From Acorus gramineus (lineage: Eukaryota; Streptophyta; Magnoliopsida; Acorales; Acoraceae): 64,000 nt of DNA. Numbering within the stretch: position 1 is the stretch's first letter; every line of letters starts with the position of its first letter. The notes under the pieces are model-generated. The model saw nothing but the letters and a program-made list of their open reading frames with translations, had not been told where the DNA came from and ran no database searches. This document shows, piece by piece, positions 53,170-62,976 of the stretch. The stretch lies in assembly GCA_030737835.1 (NCBI GenBank), contig CM060849.1, positions 23,816,855-23,880,854 of the forward strand, written 5' to 3'. The position numbers and the translations under genes were made by a program.

Positions 53170-55144
53170 ATCCTTTTATGGGGTGGTTAAAGCCACCCCA
53201 CTAGTTATTTTATCCACCCTGCTTATTTAATTAAAAAATTTATCTCACTTCATTTTGTTTCATGTCAAACCTACTCTAACCCTTCACACCCCATTTATGT
53301 ACCAAACCCACCTCATACATCCCACCTAGATCTCTAACACACTAGATGTTGTCAGCTTTTGAAATGGTTCGACAGAGAAGATGTCGAATGGGAACCAAAG
53401 GTCCTTAGACCCATTCAGGTTCCAGTTCGATATACTGTATGTCATCTATGTGTATGGTGGTTCAACAAGAGTTGTGTTGAACTAGAATCAGAGGATCTTA
53501 GTCCCATTCTAGTTCTCGTTCGAAAGAGGGGATATCGTCAATTTTTTAAGTGGTTTGACAGGGATATTGTCGAACAGTAGTAATCAGAGGTCTTTACTCC
53601 CATTCTACTTCTCGTTTGACAACATTACTGTTAAACTAGGCAATATCTGCCAACAACTATAAGGTCGACCTGGATTGAGCAGGTCAACAATTGCTATGTC
53701 GAACGGACAAAAACGTAGATTACTTTCATATCATTCCTCTGTTCAAAATCTATTGTATTTATTTTCATATTTGGAGATCATTCATCTGTTCAAAATCACT
53801 GTAGATCATTCTCATGTATTAAAATACTGAAAGATCATTGCATTGATTAAAATAATCAGAATTTAGTTACAATGAACCTTTGACCATTGTTCTGATTATA
53901 CCAAAATGACACGTTGTTCTAAACAAAACATCCCTTCAATGATAGAAAGTTATATTCAATCAATGGCCACAAACCACTTTACTTGATTTTGTTCTTGAAG
54001 GTCAATGATCCGTCCAGCACATTTCAACCCTCCATGGTTTTAGTCTGTTGACGACACCACAAAGAACGAACGTCCTACACTCAAATGAATATAGGTTATT
54101 ATATACATATACATGACGTATTGAAAGAGAGCGAAAAAAAGTTATTACATCATATGTATCTACCCATTTCATACACGATTTCATTTGTGATTATTTTTTA
54201 ATCAAGAATTTAAAAATAGCCATGAGTGATTCAATCCCTACCATCATATGATTCTTATTACTTCAAACAACATAGATCAACGATTGTGTGTTACGACATC
54301 AACCAATGAATGTAATTGAACCAAGAATGTTCAATAAACATGTGTAATTCATACTTTATCGATAAATGATTCTCACTCAATCAACAATGTTCATTACACA
54401 AGTGTTTTTCACACTCACTCAACCAATCCAAGTCATCAAATACAAAATGTCCAATAAACATGTATAATTCATACCAATTATTCTCATTGATTCAAGATAT
54501 TCAATAAACATGTATTTTACATTCATAATCGAAGAATGGTACAATAAGTTATCAATGTTTCTCAAGAACAAAAAATGGTCAATGAAGAAGGGCTTTTTTA
54601 ATTCAATGCATCATTTACAAATACATGTATATGAACCAATGTACAAACATTTTTCCATCAAATAATTCATATCAATCACAATACAAACCATTTTCCTCCA
54701 AACACTTCACATCAACCATGACTAAACTAGGGTTCCAATAAAAAACTAAGTTTGGTAAGAATAAAATAAAAAATAAAAAGAAGAATATGGTCCTAACCTT
54801 GGATGATGGTGTCCGAGTGATAGGCAATGGAGGAGCTATCAACGACAGCAACGAAGGCGAGGGGAAGGGTCTCGGTGGGAGGGGGGACGAAATCAGTGCG
54901 AGAGAGAGGGGGGGAGCACAGTGAGGGGAAGAGGGAGACAGTGGTGGTTGAATGGGGGGAAGGGGAAGAAATCTGAAAACGTGTGAGGAGGGAGAGAAAT
55001 GGGAGGGGTATGTTGACACTGTCGAAACCTGAGTTTTTATGGAGGGGTGGTTTTGTAAATTGTTAAAAAACTGTTAGGTGGATATACTGACAAGGTGGGT
55101 AGAATAACCAGTGGGGTGGCTTTAACCGCCCCCATCCTTTTATG
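53170..55144. mobile_element. Mutator-like element with 11-bp target duplication
   Basis: ATCCTTTTATG occurs exactly at 53170-53180 and 55134-55144. Inside, GGGTGGTTAAAGCCACCCCA and then CTAGTTATTTTATCCACC (53181-53219) pair with the complement of the right end (GGCGGTTAAAGCCACCCCAC and then TGGTTATTCTACCCACC). A TIR of about 40 bp and a 9-11 bp duplication are typical of MULEs. The 1.95-kb interior contains 93-bp tandem repeats (53365-53640), words like CAATAAACATGT recurring at 54320-54520 and a GA-rich strip near 54840-55010. No transposase is seen. Confidence 0.8.
53365..53640 (+). repeat. 93-bp tandem repeat, 3 units, each with a TTCGACA...TGTCGAA hairpin
   Basis: Hairpins with 7-bp stems and 7-base loops start at 53368, 53461 and 53554, exactly 93 bp apart: TTCGACA/TGTCGAA, TTCAACA/TGTTGAA and TTTGACA/TGTCGAA. 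Each is followed by CCCATTC(T/A)(A/G)(G/C)TT and a C(A/T)(C/T)GTT(C/T)GA-like word. In the second unit both arms changed together (C to A against G to T), keeping the stem. Confidence 0.75.
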
Positions 55145-55199
55145 CAGCTCTATGAACGTGTAAGTGGTGGCTGAGGCACAATTATTTTTTCCTTTGAGG

Positions 55200-55470
55200 A
55201 CAATGGGTTAAGTTGTCATAATTTTAAAGAATAAAAAATTCATCAAATTTTATTTATATTTATATTTAAAATTGGGATAAAAAGTTAGAATAAATGCTAT
55301 CACAGCCTTTAAGTAGAATAAAATATCTTCATTTTCATTTTAAAATTGGAACAACTGTTCATAGTTTATCTCGATTATTTTTATACCAAAGAGGGATAAG
55401 TTGTTCTCCTACTCACTTATCCCCATAATTACCCCTTATTCCCTTGCCAAACTAGTCCTAAATGGCTGAA
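55200..55470 (+). repeat. Inverted-repeat family B, copy 2
   Basis: It contains TTGGGATAAAAAGTTAG, GTTTATCTCGATTATTTTTA, AGGGATAAGTTGTT and ends CCAAACTAGTCCTAA, matching in order parts of the copy at 14640-15125. Confidence 0.45.
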
Positions 55471-55558
55471 GAATGTTGATGATGGAGAGATACTGGCAAT
55501 GTATTGATAAATCGCCCAGGGTAGACATAAGTTTCTCATGAATTGATTATTTTAGAGG

Positions 55559-58253
55559 AAATTGTCCATATGCTCATGGATCAAGCCCCCTTTTTTTACA
55601 TGTTCCTTGACCTGGGTGAATTTTTTTTTTTGCCCCTACATTTTGGTCCCCTTGTTTTTTTACCCCTCCCGCTGCCACCTCACATTTTCCTTCCACATTT
55701 GTCATTTCCCTCCCATTTCTCCCCTCAATCACCTTAAAAAAAACCCAAATTGAAAACTCCCCAAAATCGACTCCCTCAAATCGATAACGTCGTTCTCTTC
55801 TTGTCTTCCCATCAAATCTGTTCGCTTGTAGTTTCCACCTTCTCTCCCACCGACCTGATCCCCCACCTTCTCTCCCACCATCGCCGCTCACTGTTCTCCA
55901 ACCATCGCGGTTCATCGATTGGACAATCAGACCGGCCTGATCTGCCATCAATTGATCTTACCATCCGATCTGTAAAATATACACTAAGTGAATAAGTAGT
56001 TACAGATTTATAATAATCAATTACTGAAATAGAATAACCACTTACAGAAACCAACAAACCAATTACAGAATAATACTATAAATGAACTACTACAGAAATT
56101 AAACTAGGACTTCGTATATATAATTTATATTCACTTGAAAAGTTTCATAGATTTTCTCTCTCAGAGAACTTCTAAACCATCCTTTACTGACATACACTCA
56201 GAAAAAAATATAAACACTGAACATGAAAGTAAAAAGTGATTGGCAAATTATTTAAAGATGGATCAAGTGGCATCTGAAATTAAATAATCATCTCCATCTC
56301 CTTTGTGGAAGATATTTACAGGAAATTAGTACCCAAAATAATGACTACATATACTGAGTGAATAAATAGTTACAGATTAATAATAATCAATTACATGAAT
56401 AAAATGACCACTTAACAGGATATTACAAATAAATTACAGAATTTTACTATAATTGAACAATTACATAAAGGAAACTATGACTTCTTATACACGGTTTATA
56501 TTCAATTGAAAAGTTTCATGGATGTCCTCTCTCAAATTACTTCTAAACCATCCTTTACTAACGTACACTTAGAAAAATAGTATAAACATTGAATAGAAAA
56601 GTAAATAGTGATTGGCATATTATTTAAAGATGGTTCAACTGACATTGAAAAACTATGTAAATAATCATCTCTACATCCTCTGTGTAAGATATATATAAGA
56701 AATTAGTACACAGAAATCTAATGACCACATACACTGAGTGAATAAATAATTATAGATCTACAATAACCAGTTACATAAATAGAATGGCAACTTACAATAT
56801 AGTAAAAACCAATTACAGAATAATATGATAAATGAATAACTAGAGAAAGGAAACTAAGACTTCTTATACACGATTTATATTCACTTGGAAAGTTTTATAG
56901 ATGACATCTCTCAAATAACTTCTAAACTAATTAACATTCACTCAGAAAAAGAGTATAAACACTGAACAAGAAAGTAAAGAGTGATTGGTAAATTATTTAA
57001 AGATGGTTTAAGTGGCATTGGAAAACTATTTAAATAACCATCTCCACCTCCTCTGTCTAAGATATATACAAGAAATTAGTACACATAAATCTAATGACCA
57101 CATACACTAAGTGAATAAATAGTTACAGATACAGATTTATAATAATCAATTACATAGATAGAATGACCATTTACATGATATTATAAACCAAATACAGAAT
57201 ACCACTATAAATGAACAACTACTGAAAGGAAACTGGGACTTCTTATGCACAGTTTATATTAATTTGAACAGTTTCATAGATTTCATCTCTCAAAGAACTT
57301 CTAAACTAAATGACATACACTAAGAAAAACAGTAAACATTGAACAAGAAATAAAGAGTGATTGACAAATTATTTAAAATGGTTCAAGTGGCATTGAAAAA
57401 CTATTTAAATAATCATCTCCACCTCCTCTGTGTAAGATATAAACAAGAAATTAGTACACAGAAATCTAATGACCACATACACTGAGTGAATCAATAGTTA
57501 CATATTTATAATAATCAATTACATAGATAGAATGACCACTTACAGGATTTTACAAACCAAATACAGAATATTACTATAAATGAACAACTATTGAGAGAAA
57601 ACTGGAACTTCTTATACATAGTTTATATTCACTTAAAAAATTTCGTAGATATTCTCTCTCAAAAAACTTCTAAACCATCCTTGATACACTGATTTAAGTG
57701 GCACTGGAAAGTATGTTAGTTATTTGATAAACTTGATAAACACAAAAACCATTAGCATAACAATACTTAGAAATTACATAAATTTGCAGGTGGCTGATTT
57801 TAAGGTGGCCGGAGAGGTGGGACAGAGAAGGTGATCACTGGTGCAATGGCCGAAGAGGGAGAAATGGAGGTTGGTGATTGTGGGTGTTGGGTTTCAATAA
57901 GAGGGTTTGTAGAATGAGAGGGTGAGAGGGTTTGTAAAGGGGATAGACGCCTCCATTTCAAAAGAGGCGGTTTTGTAACCGCAATGACCACCGGAGAACA
58001 AGGGGATGCCGATGGAGGGTTTTTGATTTGGGGTTTTTTTTATTTAGGGTTTTTTCCCGGTGATTTGAGGCATAAACGGAAGGGAAAGAGTGCATTGGGA
58101 GGGAAATGACAAATATGAAAGGAAAATGTGAGGTGGCAGTGAGAGGGATAAAAAAAACAAGGGGATCTAAAAATAGGGGCAAAAAAAAAATTTCCCCAGA
58201 TCCCTTGACCTGGAAAAAATAGGGGGCTTGGTCCAGGGGCATATAGACAATTT
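55559..58253. mobile_element. Long-TIR (Mutator-like) element filled with tandem repeats
   Basis: The left arm AAATTGTCCATATGC, then CAAGCCCCCTTTTTTTACAT, then CACCTCACATTTTCCTT and GTCATTTCCCTCCCA (55559-55715) pairs with the complement of 58090-58253 over roughly 160 bp. The arms border GC-richer strips (55760-55975 and 57785-58010) and a central 375-bp tandem array. No transposase and no clean 9-bp duplication were found, so the Mutator assignment rests on TIR length and neighbours. Confidence 0.65.
55976..57695 (+). repeat. About 375-bp tandem repeat, roughly 4.6 copies
   Basis: The phrase CACTGAGTGAATAAATAGTT (with small changes) recurs with the GTTACAG anchor at 55999, 56369, 56749, 57122 and 57497, so periods are 370, 380, 373 and 375. 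Each unit also carries, in order, AATCAATTAC, GACCACTTACA, GAACTTCTAAAC, GTGATTGGCAAATTATTTAA and TCATCTCCACCTCCTCTGTG. Copies are moderately diverged. No open frame persists. Confidence 0.88.
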
Positions 58254-59061
58254 AGTTAAATTTAGTTAAATCGATATACCTCCCTATAAACTTAGTTAAA
58301 TTGGTATAGGTCCTTGTAAAATTGATTAATCGATACAAGTCCATAACTTTTATCTTAGTTAATGGTTTTAGTCCCTTAATTAAAATTCCATCAGTAAAAA
58401 AAGCATATTCTCATAATATTATGTTGTGTTAATGGTAACACCCAAAACAATATTCGTTTAAGTCCCTACAAAATTCATTAAATACAAATTAATCCTTTTA
58501 TGGACAAAAATACCCTCGTCTTCTCAATTGTGATCCCAATGTTTGCATATAAACCCAATGTTTACAAACCTAATCTTAAACAATTAACACGTCTGCTCTT
58601 CTCATCAAGCTTATTTTTTATTGCTCTTATTTAATTAAGGATAAGGAGATTCTCCCTCATTTCCTTCCTACCCAAAACCACCAATCAAATCCATCTTGCA
58701 CCAAAGCCCACCAACCATTTGTATTAATTCCTCAAAAAAAAAAAAAAAACCCACACTCGTTGCCCACCTTCCCTTCGGTCCCAGGAGCCACCAGTATTGC
58801 AACTTCCCCATCGTCTCCCTCCGCTCCTCCGCAACCACCGGAACAAAAATGGTGGAGCCCAAAATGGATTTCTTCTGACAAATGCGTTCATGCGATGAAA
58901 TGGATGGGGGGGCCTATCCATGCATTGTTGTTGTTGATGGAAATTGATATTGTTGGTAGACAGAGAGGAGCCGGAATTGGAGGAGGAAATGATGACATGG
59001 AACAAACCTTTTGATTGTGCTCTGTTAAGGCCTAGACGTTTTCATGGACAGTTTTAAGGCC

Positions 59062-59245
59062 TATGCGTCCACCATGGTGTTCCACGAGAGCCCATCCATC
59101 TTGTCCCTCCGACCAAACAATCGATCTCCCCTGCTTCGTACTCATGCAAGAGGTGTTCCAAGAATTCAAAACTGGGTCATTCATTCTATCAAACATCTTA
59201 CGCGCGTCACCCACAGCTCGGAAGTGCATTACAAATGCAAGAGCA
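59062..59245 (-). pseudogene. Captured pentatricopeptide repeat (PPR) gene fragment
   Basis: The minus strand reads GDARKMFDRMNDPVLNSWNT at about 59208-59149, the GxxxxARxxFDxMxxxxxxSWNT pattern of PLS-type organelle PPR proteins. After a shift it reads MDGLSWNTMVDA (about 59097-59062), the end of the next motif. The frame is broken between and beyond them. No start or mature gene is present, so it is a carried piece. Confidence 0.65.
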
Positions 59246-59379
59246 AGAGTATCTGCAGCTCAATCTCATTCTCCTAATCTCCTGACAGTTCATCACGTAC
59301 AATGCAACAGCTCATCCTCCTCACAAAAGTAGCTCATCCTCATTCATTACAAGCCCTAGAGACCCTTAATCGATAAAAT

Positions 59380-59575
59380 CAGAGTTTGGGGGGGGGGGGG
59401 GGGGGGGGGAGGGGGGGGGAGGAGATTGACAGAGGCTTCGATTTCCTTCAGAGGAGACGTCGAATGGCTTCTGTGAAGCTTCCAGTGGCTTTCGGGTCAC
59501 TCAGATTCTTGGGGTTCAATGCTTTCATGGCTGCACAAACCCTTAGCAGTAAGAGAGAGAGAGAGTGAAACAAAA
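59380..59575 (+). pseudogene. Possible captured 5' leader and first exon of an unknown gene
   Basis: Downstream of an extreme poly-G run, a frame reads RGFDFLQRRRRMASVKLPVA and then FGSLRFLGFNAFMAAQTLSS, ending in a (GA)n run. A hydrophobic or targeting-like start after an AG-rich leader looks like a first exon, but I do not recognise the protein and no later exon follows. Confidence 0.3.
59388..59419 (+). repeat. Poly-G tract (22 G, A, 9 G)
   Basis: Twenty-two G in a row at 59388-59409, one A, then nine G. Such a run could fold into G-quadruplexes and is also a common place for sequencing or assembly length errors. Confidence 0.9.
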
Positions 59576-59833
59576 AAGAAAGAGGAGAACCAGTAATGCG
59601 AGAGAGAGAACCAGTGAAGTCGGAAGATATCCGTGGGTTGGACTGCTGTGAGGATTGAGGGCATTTTTGTAATCTTTAATGTATAATTAGGATTAACCGC
59701 ATACTAGTTAGTCGACATGACGGTAGGGAGTAAAACAATACTTTTCTAATAATATAAGGACCTGTAATGATTAATCAGTTTTACAGAGATCTAGACCGAT
59801 TTAATTAAGTTTAGAGGAAGTTATATCGATTTT

Positions 59834-60363
59834 TCCCTTTTAAAGAAAGCTAAGGACACGAAAATTTTAAAAGAGACATGATTGACATTAACAATGATAA
59901 GTGCAAATTTAGGAAGTTTTAGTTTTGTATTTGAGCACTAATACTCTTAAATCTGTTGTGTAGCCTTATATTATGATAGAGTAGTGTATACTCTATCATA
60001 ATGCATGAGATGAGGTTCAATAATAGTGTATGAAGTAAAATTTTCATTTTTTCTAAAGAGAAAATATATTTTTGCATCTTAGCATATACTTTAATTTTAT
60101 ATATCAATATGTACAATAGAATGGATAATTTTAAAAAAAAAATGTAGATTACGAGTAGGGTTGCATAGGGGATGGACATACTGTTTTCCTTATCAATGCA
60201 AGTGATTTGATGTGGAAGTGTTTTTATCCACAATCATTTATAAATTAGATAGGTTACATCACCTTTTAACTAATTCGTGCATGATTAAATTACGACAATT
60301 TCATTACCATGTGTTCCAAGGAGAATAATAAAATCACCACCAAAAAAAAAAAAATTCTTCTAT
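59834..60363. other. Short intergenic stretch between elements, no gene seen
   Basis: TAGAGTAGTGTATACTCTATC near 59978-59998 is a short perfect-looking palindrome around TGTATAC. Nothing coding was recognised. Confidence 0.4.
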
Positions 60364-60919
60364 TATTATAATAGAAAAAATCCATATAACCCCCTATAAA
60401 CTGACTGAAATCTATATAACCCCCTGACTTTTCTTAAAATCCATATAACCCCCTGAAAACACGTAGTAAATCCAAATAACCCCTTGAATAAAATTTACGT
60501 TTATAGATGATGAATATTTTATGAATATTATGTTTGATCAACCCTAATAGAAAACACAGTATACCAAAAAACCATGCAATATGTTAAAAATGTGAAAAAT
60601 CTTGTATAAATGACGATTTTACTATCCGAATAGGGTTTTATAATATATTCAAAAAATATAAAATTGTCATTTTTATAGGATTTTTTACATTTTTAACATA
60701 TTATAATGGTTTTTTAATATATTGTGTTTTCAGTTAAGGTTAACCAAATAAAATATTTATAAAATATTCATCATTTATTAACGAAAATTATATTCAGGGG
60801 GTTATGTGGATTTACTGATTGTTTTTCAGGGGTTTATATGGATTTAAAGGAGAGTCAGGGGATTATATAAATTTCGGTTAAATTTTAAGGGGTTGTATAG
60901 ATTTTTTCCAATTATAATT
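60364..60919. mobile_element. Foldback element of family C (CCATATAACCCCCT arms)
   Basis: GAAAAAATCCATATAACCCC (60374) pairs with the complement of the right end (GGAAAAAATCTATACAACCC). The arms then continue to match for over 200 bp (for example TTTACGTTTATAGATGATGA against the complement of TCATCATTTATTAACG), so nearly the whole 535 bp folds on itself. ATTATAATA and ATTATAATT flank it, an imperfect 9-bp duplication. Confidence 0.7.
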
Positions 60920-61350
60920 ATCTATTTAATAAAAGGGCAAAAAAATCTACATAAACCCCGTAATTTATCCGATATCCATGTAACCCCGTGACTTTTACAA
61001 AAGTTCATATAACCCCCTGCAAACACAATTAAGTTAACCGAAAGTTGACTAACCTTTAACCACAGATTGGATGTTACTGTTTTGCCTTCCCGCATACAAA
61101 AATCTCCCTCTCCTCCAAACTTGATCTAGGGTTTGCTATGTTTTTTTGGGATTTTTGTTGTTGCCACAGTGTCCGATCCCATGCTCCAAGAAGAAGCCCC
61201 TCTAACCGGCTTGGATCTCGCTCTAATTTCTGTTTTTATTATTATTATTCAGATTTGAATTGTTTTTTATTTTTTGTCTGTTATTTCGACTTTGATGAAG
61301 TGACTCCAATCCATGAAGCACTTTGAAGAGTGGGTTTCTTGCATTCGATG

Positions 61351-61536
61351 TGTGGATTGGCATGAAAAATGCTTGCTTTGTCATGTTTACGGATGAAGAT
61401 ATATTGCAAGCACTAAAATTAGAAGGCCAAAAACTAGATGGAATGGGGTTTGTTAGTTTATGGAAGATTGTGGTGGTGAAAAAAATCTTTCCTTACACTG
61501 ATATGAGGAGGGTTGGCAAAATACCCAAGCTTCTGG
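61351..61536 (+). pseudogene. Captured DUF616 (TOD1/MUCI70-like) gene fragment
   Basis: The plus strand reads KNACFVMFTDED (61365-61400), then GFVSLWKIVVVKK (about 61449-61487), then FPYTDMRRVGKIPKLL (61491-61538). CFVMFVDE...GLWKIVVVKNLPYTDMRRVGKIPK is a signature block of plant DUF616 proteins. One codon is inserted (KKIFPYTD for KNLPYTD). The expected next block (HRLFPxxRYSIW) is absent and a stop follows at 61551-61553. It is therefore a carried exon piece, not a gene. Confidence 0.7.
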
Positions 61537-61616
61537 CTTCTGGCGCATGGTGAGAGCATGATAAAAAGATGACAGAAATTGTTTGCATAGAAATTAGGCT
61601 GATTCATCTTAACTAA

Positions 61617-61797
61617 GCATGTCAATTATCCGAAAAAAATATGTATCTCTAAATTCGTATCCAAAAAATCAGAAATATCTAAGATCTGGAGTGCGGATAT
61701 GGATATCCCTTCCATGATCAGCAGAGTATTGCTAGAACCTTCCAACTAGTGATAATAAGTGACGAACCCCTATCTGATCTGAAAAATATCTGTATTT

Positions 61798-61833
<36 letters not shown>

Positions 61834-62103
61834 TGTACATATTTTTATCTTGTTTGACTAATGACAATGATAATATATTATAATACTATTAAATTTTCAA
61901 TATATAATATTTGAAAGAAATAATAAACATTAAAATCTTAATTTTAATTTTAATGTCTTCTCTAAAATAACATTTGATTATTCAAATTAATGTTAATATT
62001 CAAACATATCAATCCAAAAATTGATATCCCTATTCGAATCTGAAAGTTAAGATATACATATTAACATATTCGATCTGTATCCGTTCAATTAACAGGCTTA
62101 ATC
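61617..62103. repeat. Inverted-repeat family D, copy 2, nested in the family C element
   Basis: It starts GCATGTCAATTATCCGAAAA, contains AATTCGTATCCAAAAAATC, GTGCGGATATGGATATCC, an (AT)n run (61799-61828) and CCCTATTCGAATCTGAAAG, and ends CTGTATCCGTTCAATTAACA and GGCTTAATCC. This parallels the copy at 37187-37752. Confidence 0.55.
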
Positions 62104-62411
62104 CTAACCGATGTGAGTCAGGCGAAGGTCAAAAACCCAGGTTGGAGGAGGTGGGTATATACGTAGAGAAGGGTATAATCATCATTCAGAAGGTGTTTTT
62201 TTTTTATTATTCTTGGATTATAGGGGGGTAAATCGCATATAGCTTTTCAAACTTGGGTTTAGTTAACAAAATATTTAAAGAATATTCCAAAACTGTAAAC
62301 ATAATTTTAACTCAAGGGGTAGAGGGGGTTATATAGACTTTCAAAAAAATGTCAGGGGGTTATATTGATATAGGGCAGATTATAGGGGGTTATATGGATT
62401 TTCCCCTTTTT

Positions 62412-62976
62412 AAAAAATTTTGCAGCATTTTCAGTTGTGCATTTAGATATAAAACATCTTATAAACAAATCAATCACAATCAGATTGTCCACCTATCTTT
62501 GTGTATTAAAGAGAATAGATTACAGCATGTGACACAAAGGTTGAAATCTCTTCAAGCAATAGTAATGCACCCACAGACATTCAACTTTGATGAAAAAAAA
62601 GCAATCAAGAGTAATAACAGTCAAAAGAGATTGAGAGCTGATATCCCACTAATTTCAATTTCACAGAGTTTTCCACGGCCACTATCAAGACTCACATCTG
62701 GCTAATACCCTCCAAAACAGATGATGAATCCCCCTATCATCCACATGCCTCCTTAGTTAACTAACATTCACCAAACAAATTGGTTAATTAGTAATCAAAT
62801 TGGCCATGCTCATATATATGAGTAATGAAGAAGGTTAGCCAGGTGCTGCAACTCCATGCACGTGACATCCACACAAAATTATGCAGCTAATCAGAAATCA
62901 TCACTGCATTGAGTGTCTCTTGGCCTTCTGATCCCAAAAAAGAGGCTAATACATGAGCCCTTCAGGCGCTCTGAAG
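62412..62976 (-). other. 3' flank of DDM1
   Basis: The part next to 62977 should be the DDM1 3' UTR. No other gene or repeat was recognised between it and the family C terminus. Confidence 0.4.

Larger units (their letters stand above)
58268..59833. mobile_element. Long-TIR element carrying gene fragments (Pack-MULE-like)
   Basis: The left arm AAATCGATATACCTCCCTAT, then AACTTAGTTAAATTGGTATA and AAAATTGATTAATCG (58268-58345), pairs with the complement of 59755-59833 (AAATCGATATAACTTCCTCT, AACTTAATTAAATCGGTCTA, AAAACTGATTAATC). Between the arms lie a PPR protein piece on the minus strand and a first-exon-like piece on the plus strand, both GC-richer than the arms. No target duplication was found. 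Confidence 0.6.
60931..62411. mobile_element. Family C element carrying a DUF616 gene piece (Pack-type)
   Basis: The left arm AAAAGGGCAAAAAAATCTAC, then ATGTAACCCC, then TTCATATAACCCCCTG (60931-61020) pairs with the complement of 62325-62411 (AAAAGGGGAAAATCCATATA, ACCCCCTATAATC, ATATAACCCCCTGAC). The interior holds a leader-like CT/CC-rich piece (61080-61140), a DUF616 protein fragment (61351-61536) and a family D insertion (61617-62103). No transposase and no clean duplication are seen. Confidence 0.65.

Noticed and set aside
53359-53580. 73-codon frame across the 93-bp repeats
   Set aside because: The frame stays open because 93 is a multiple of three. There is no homology and no sign of a gene.
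54672-55019. 115-codon proline- and serine-rich minus frame
   Set aside because: It is a translation of a GA-rich strip inside a Mutator-like element and not a credible protein.
55574-55951. 125-codon glycine- and arginine-rich minus frame
   Set aside because: It lies across the long TIR and a GA-rich strip of the 375-bp-repeat element, and has no family signal.
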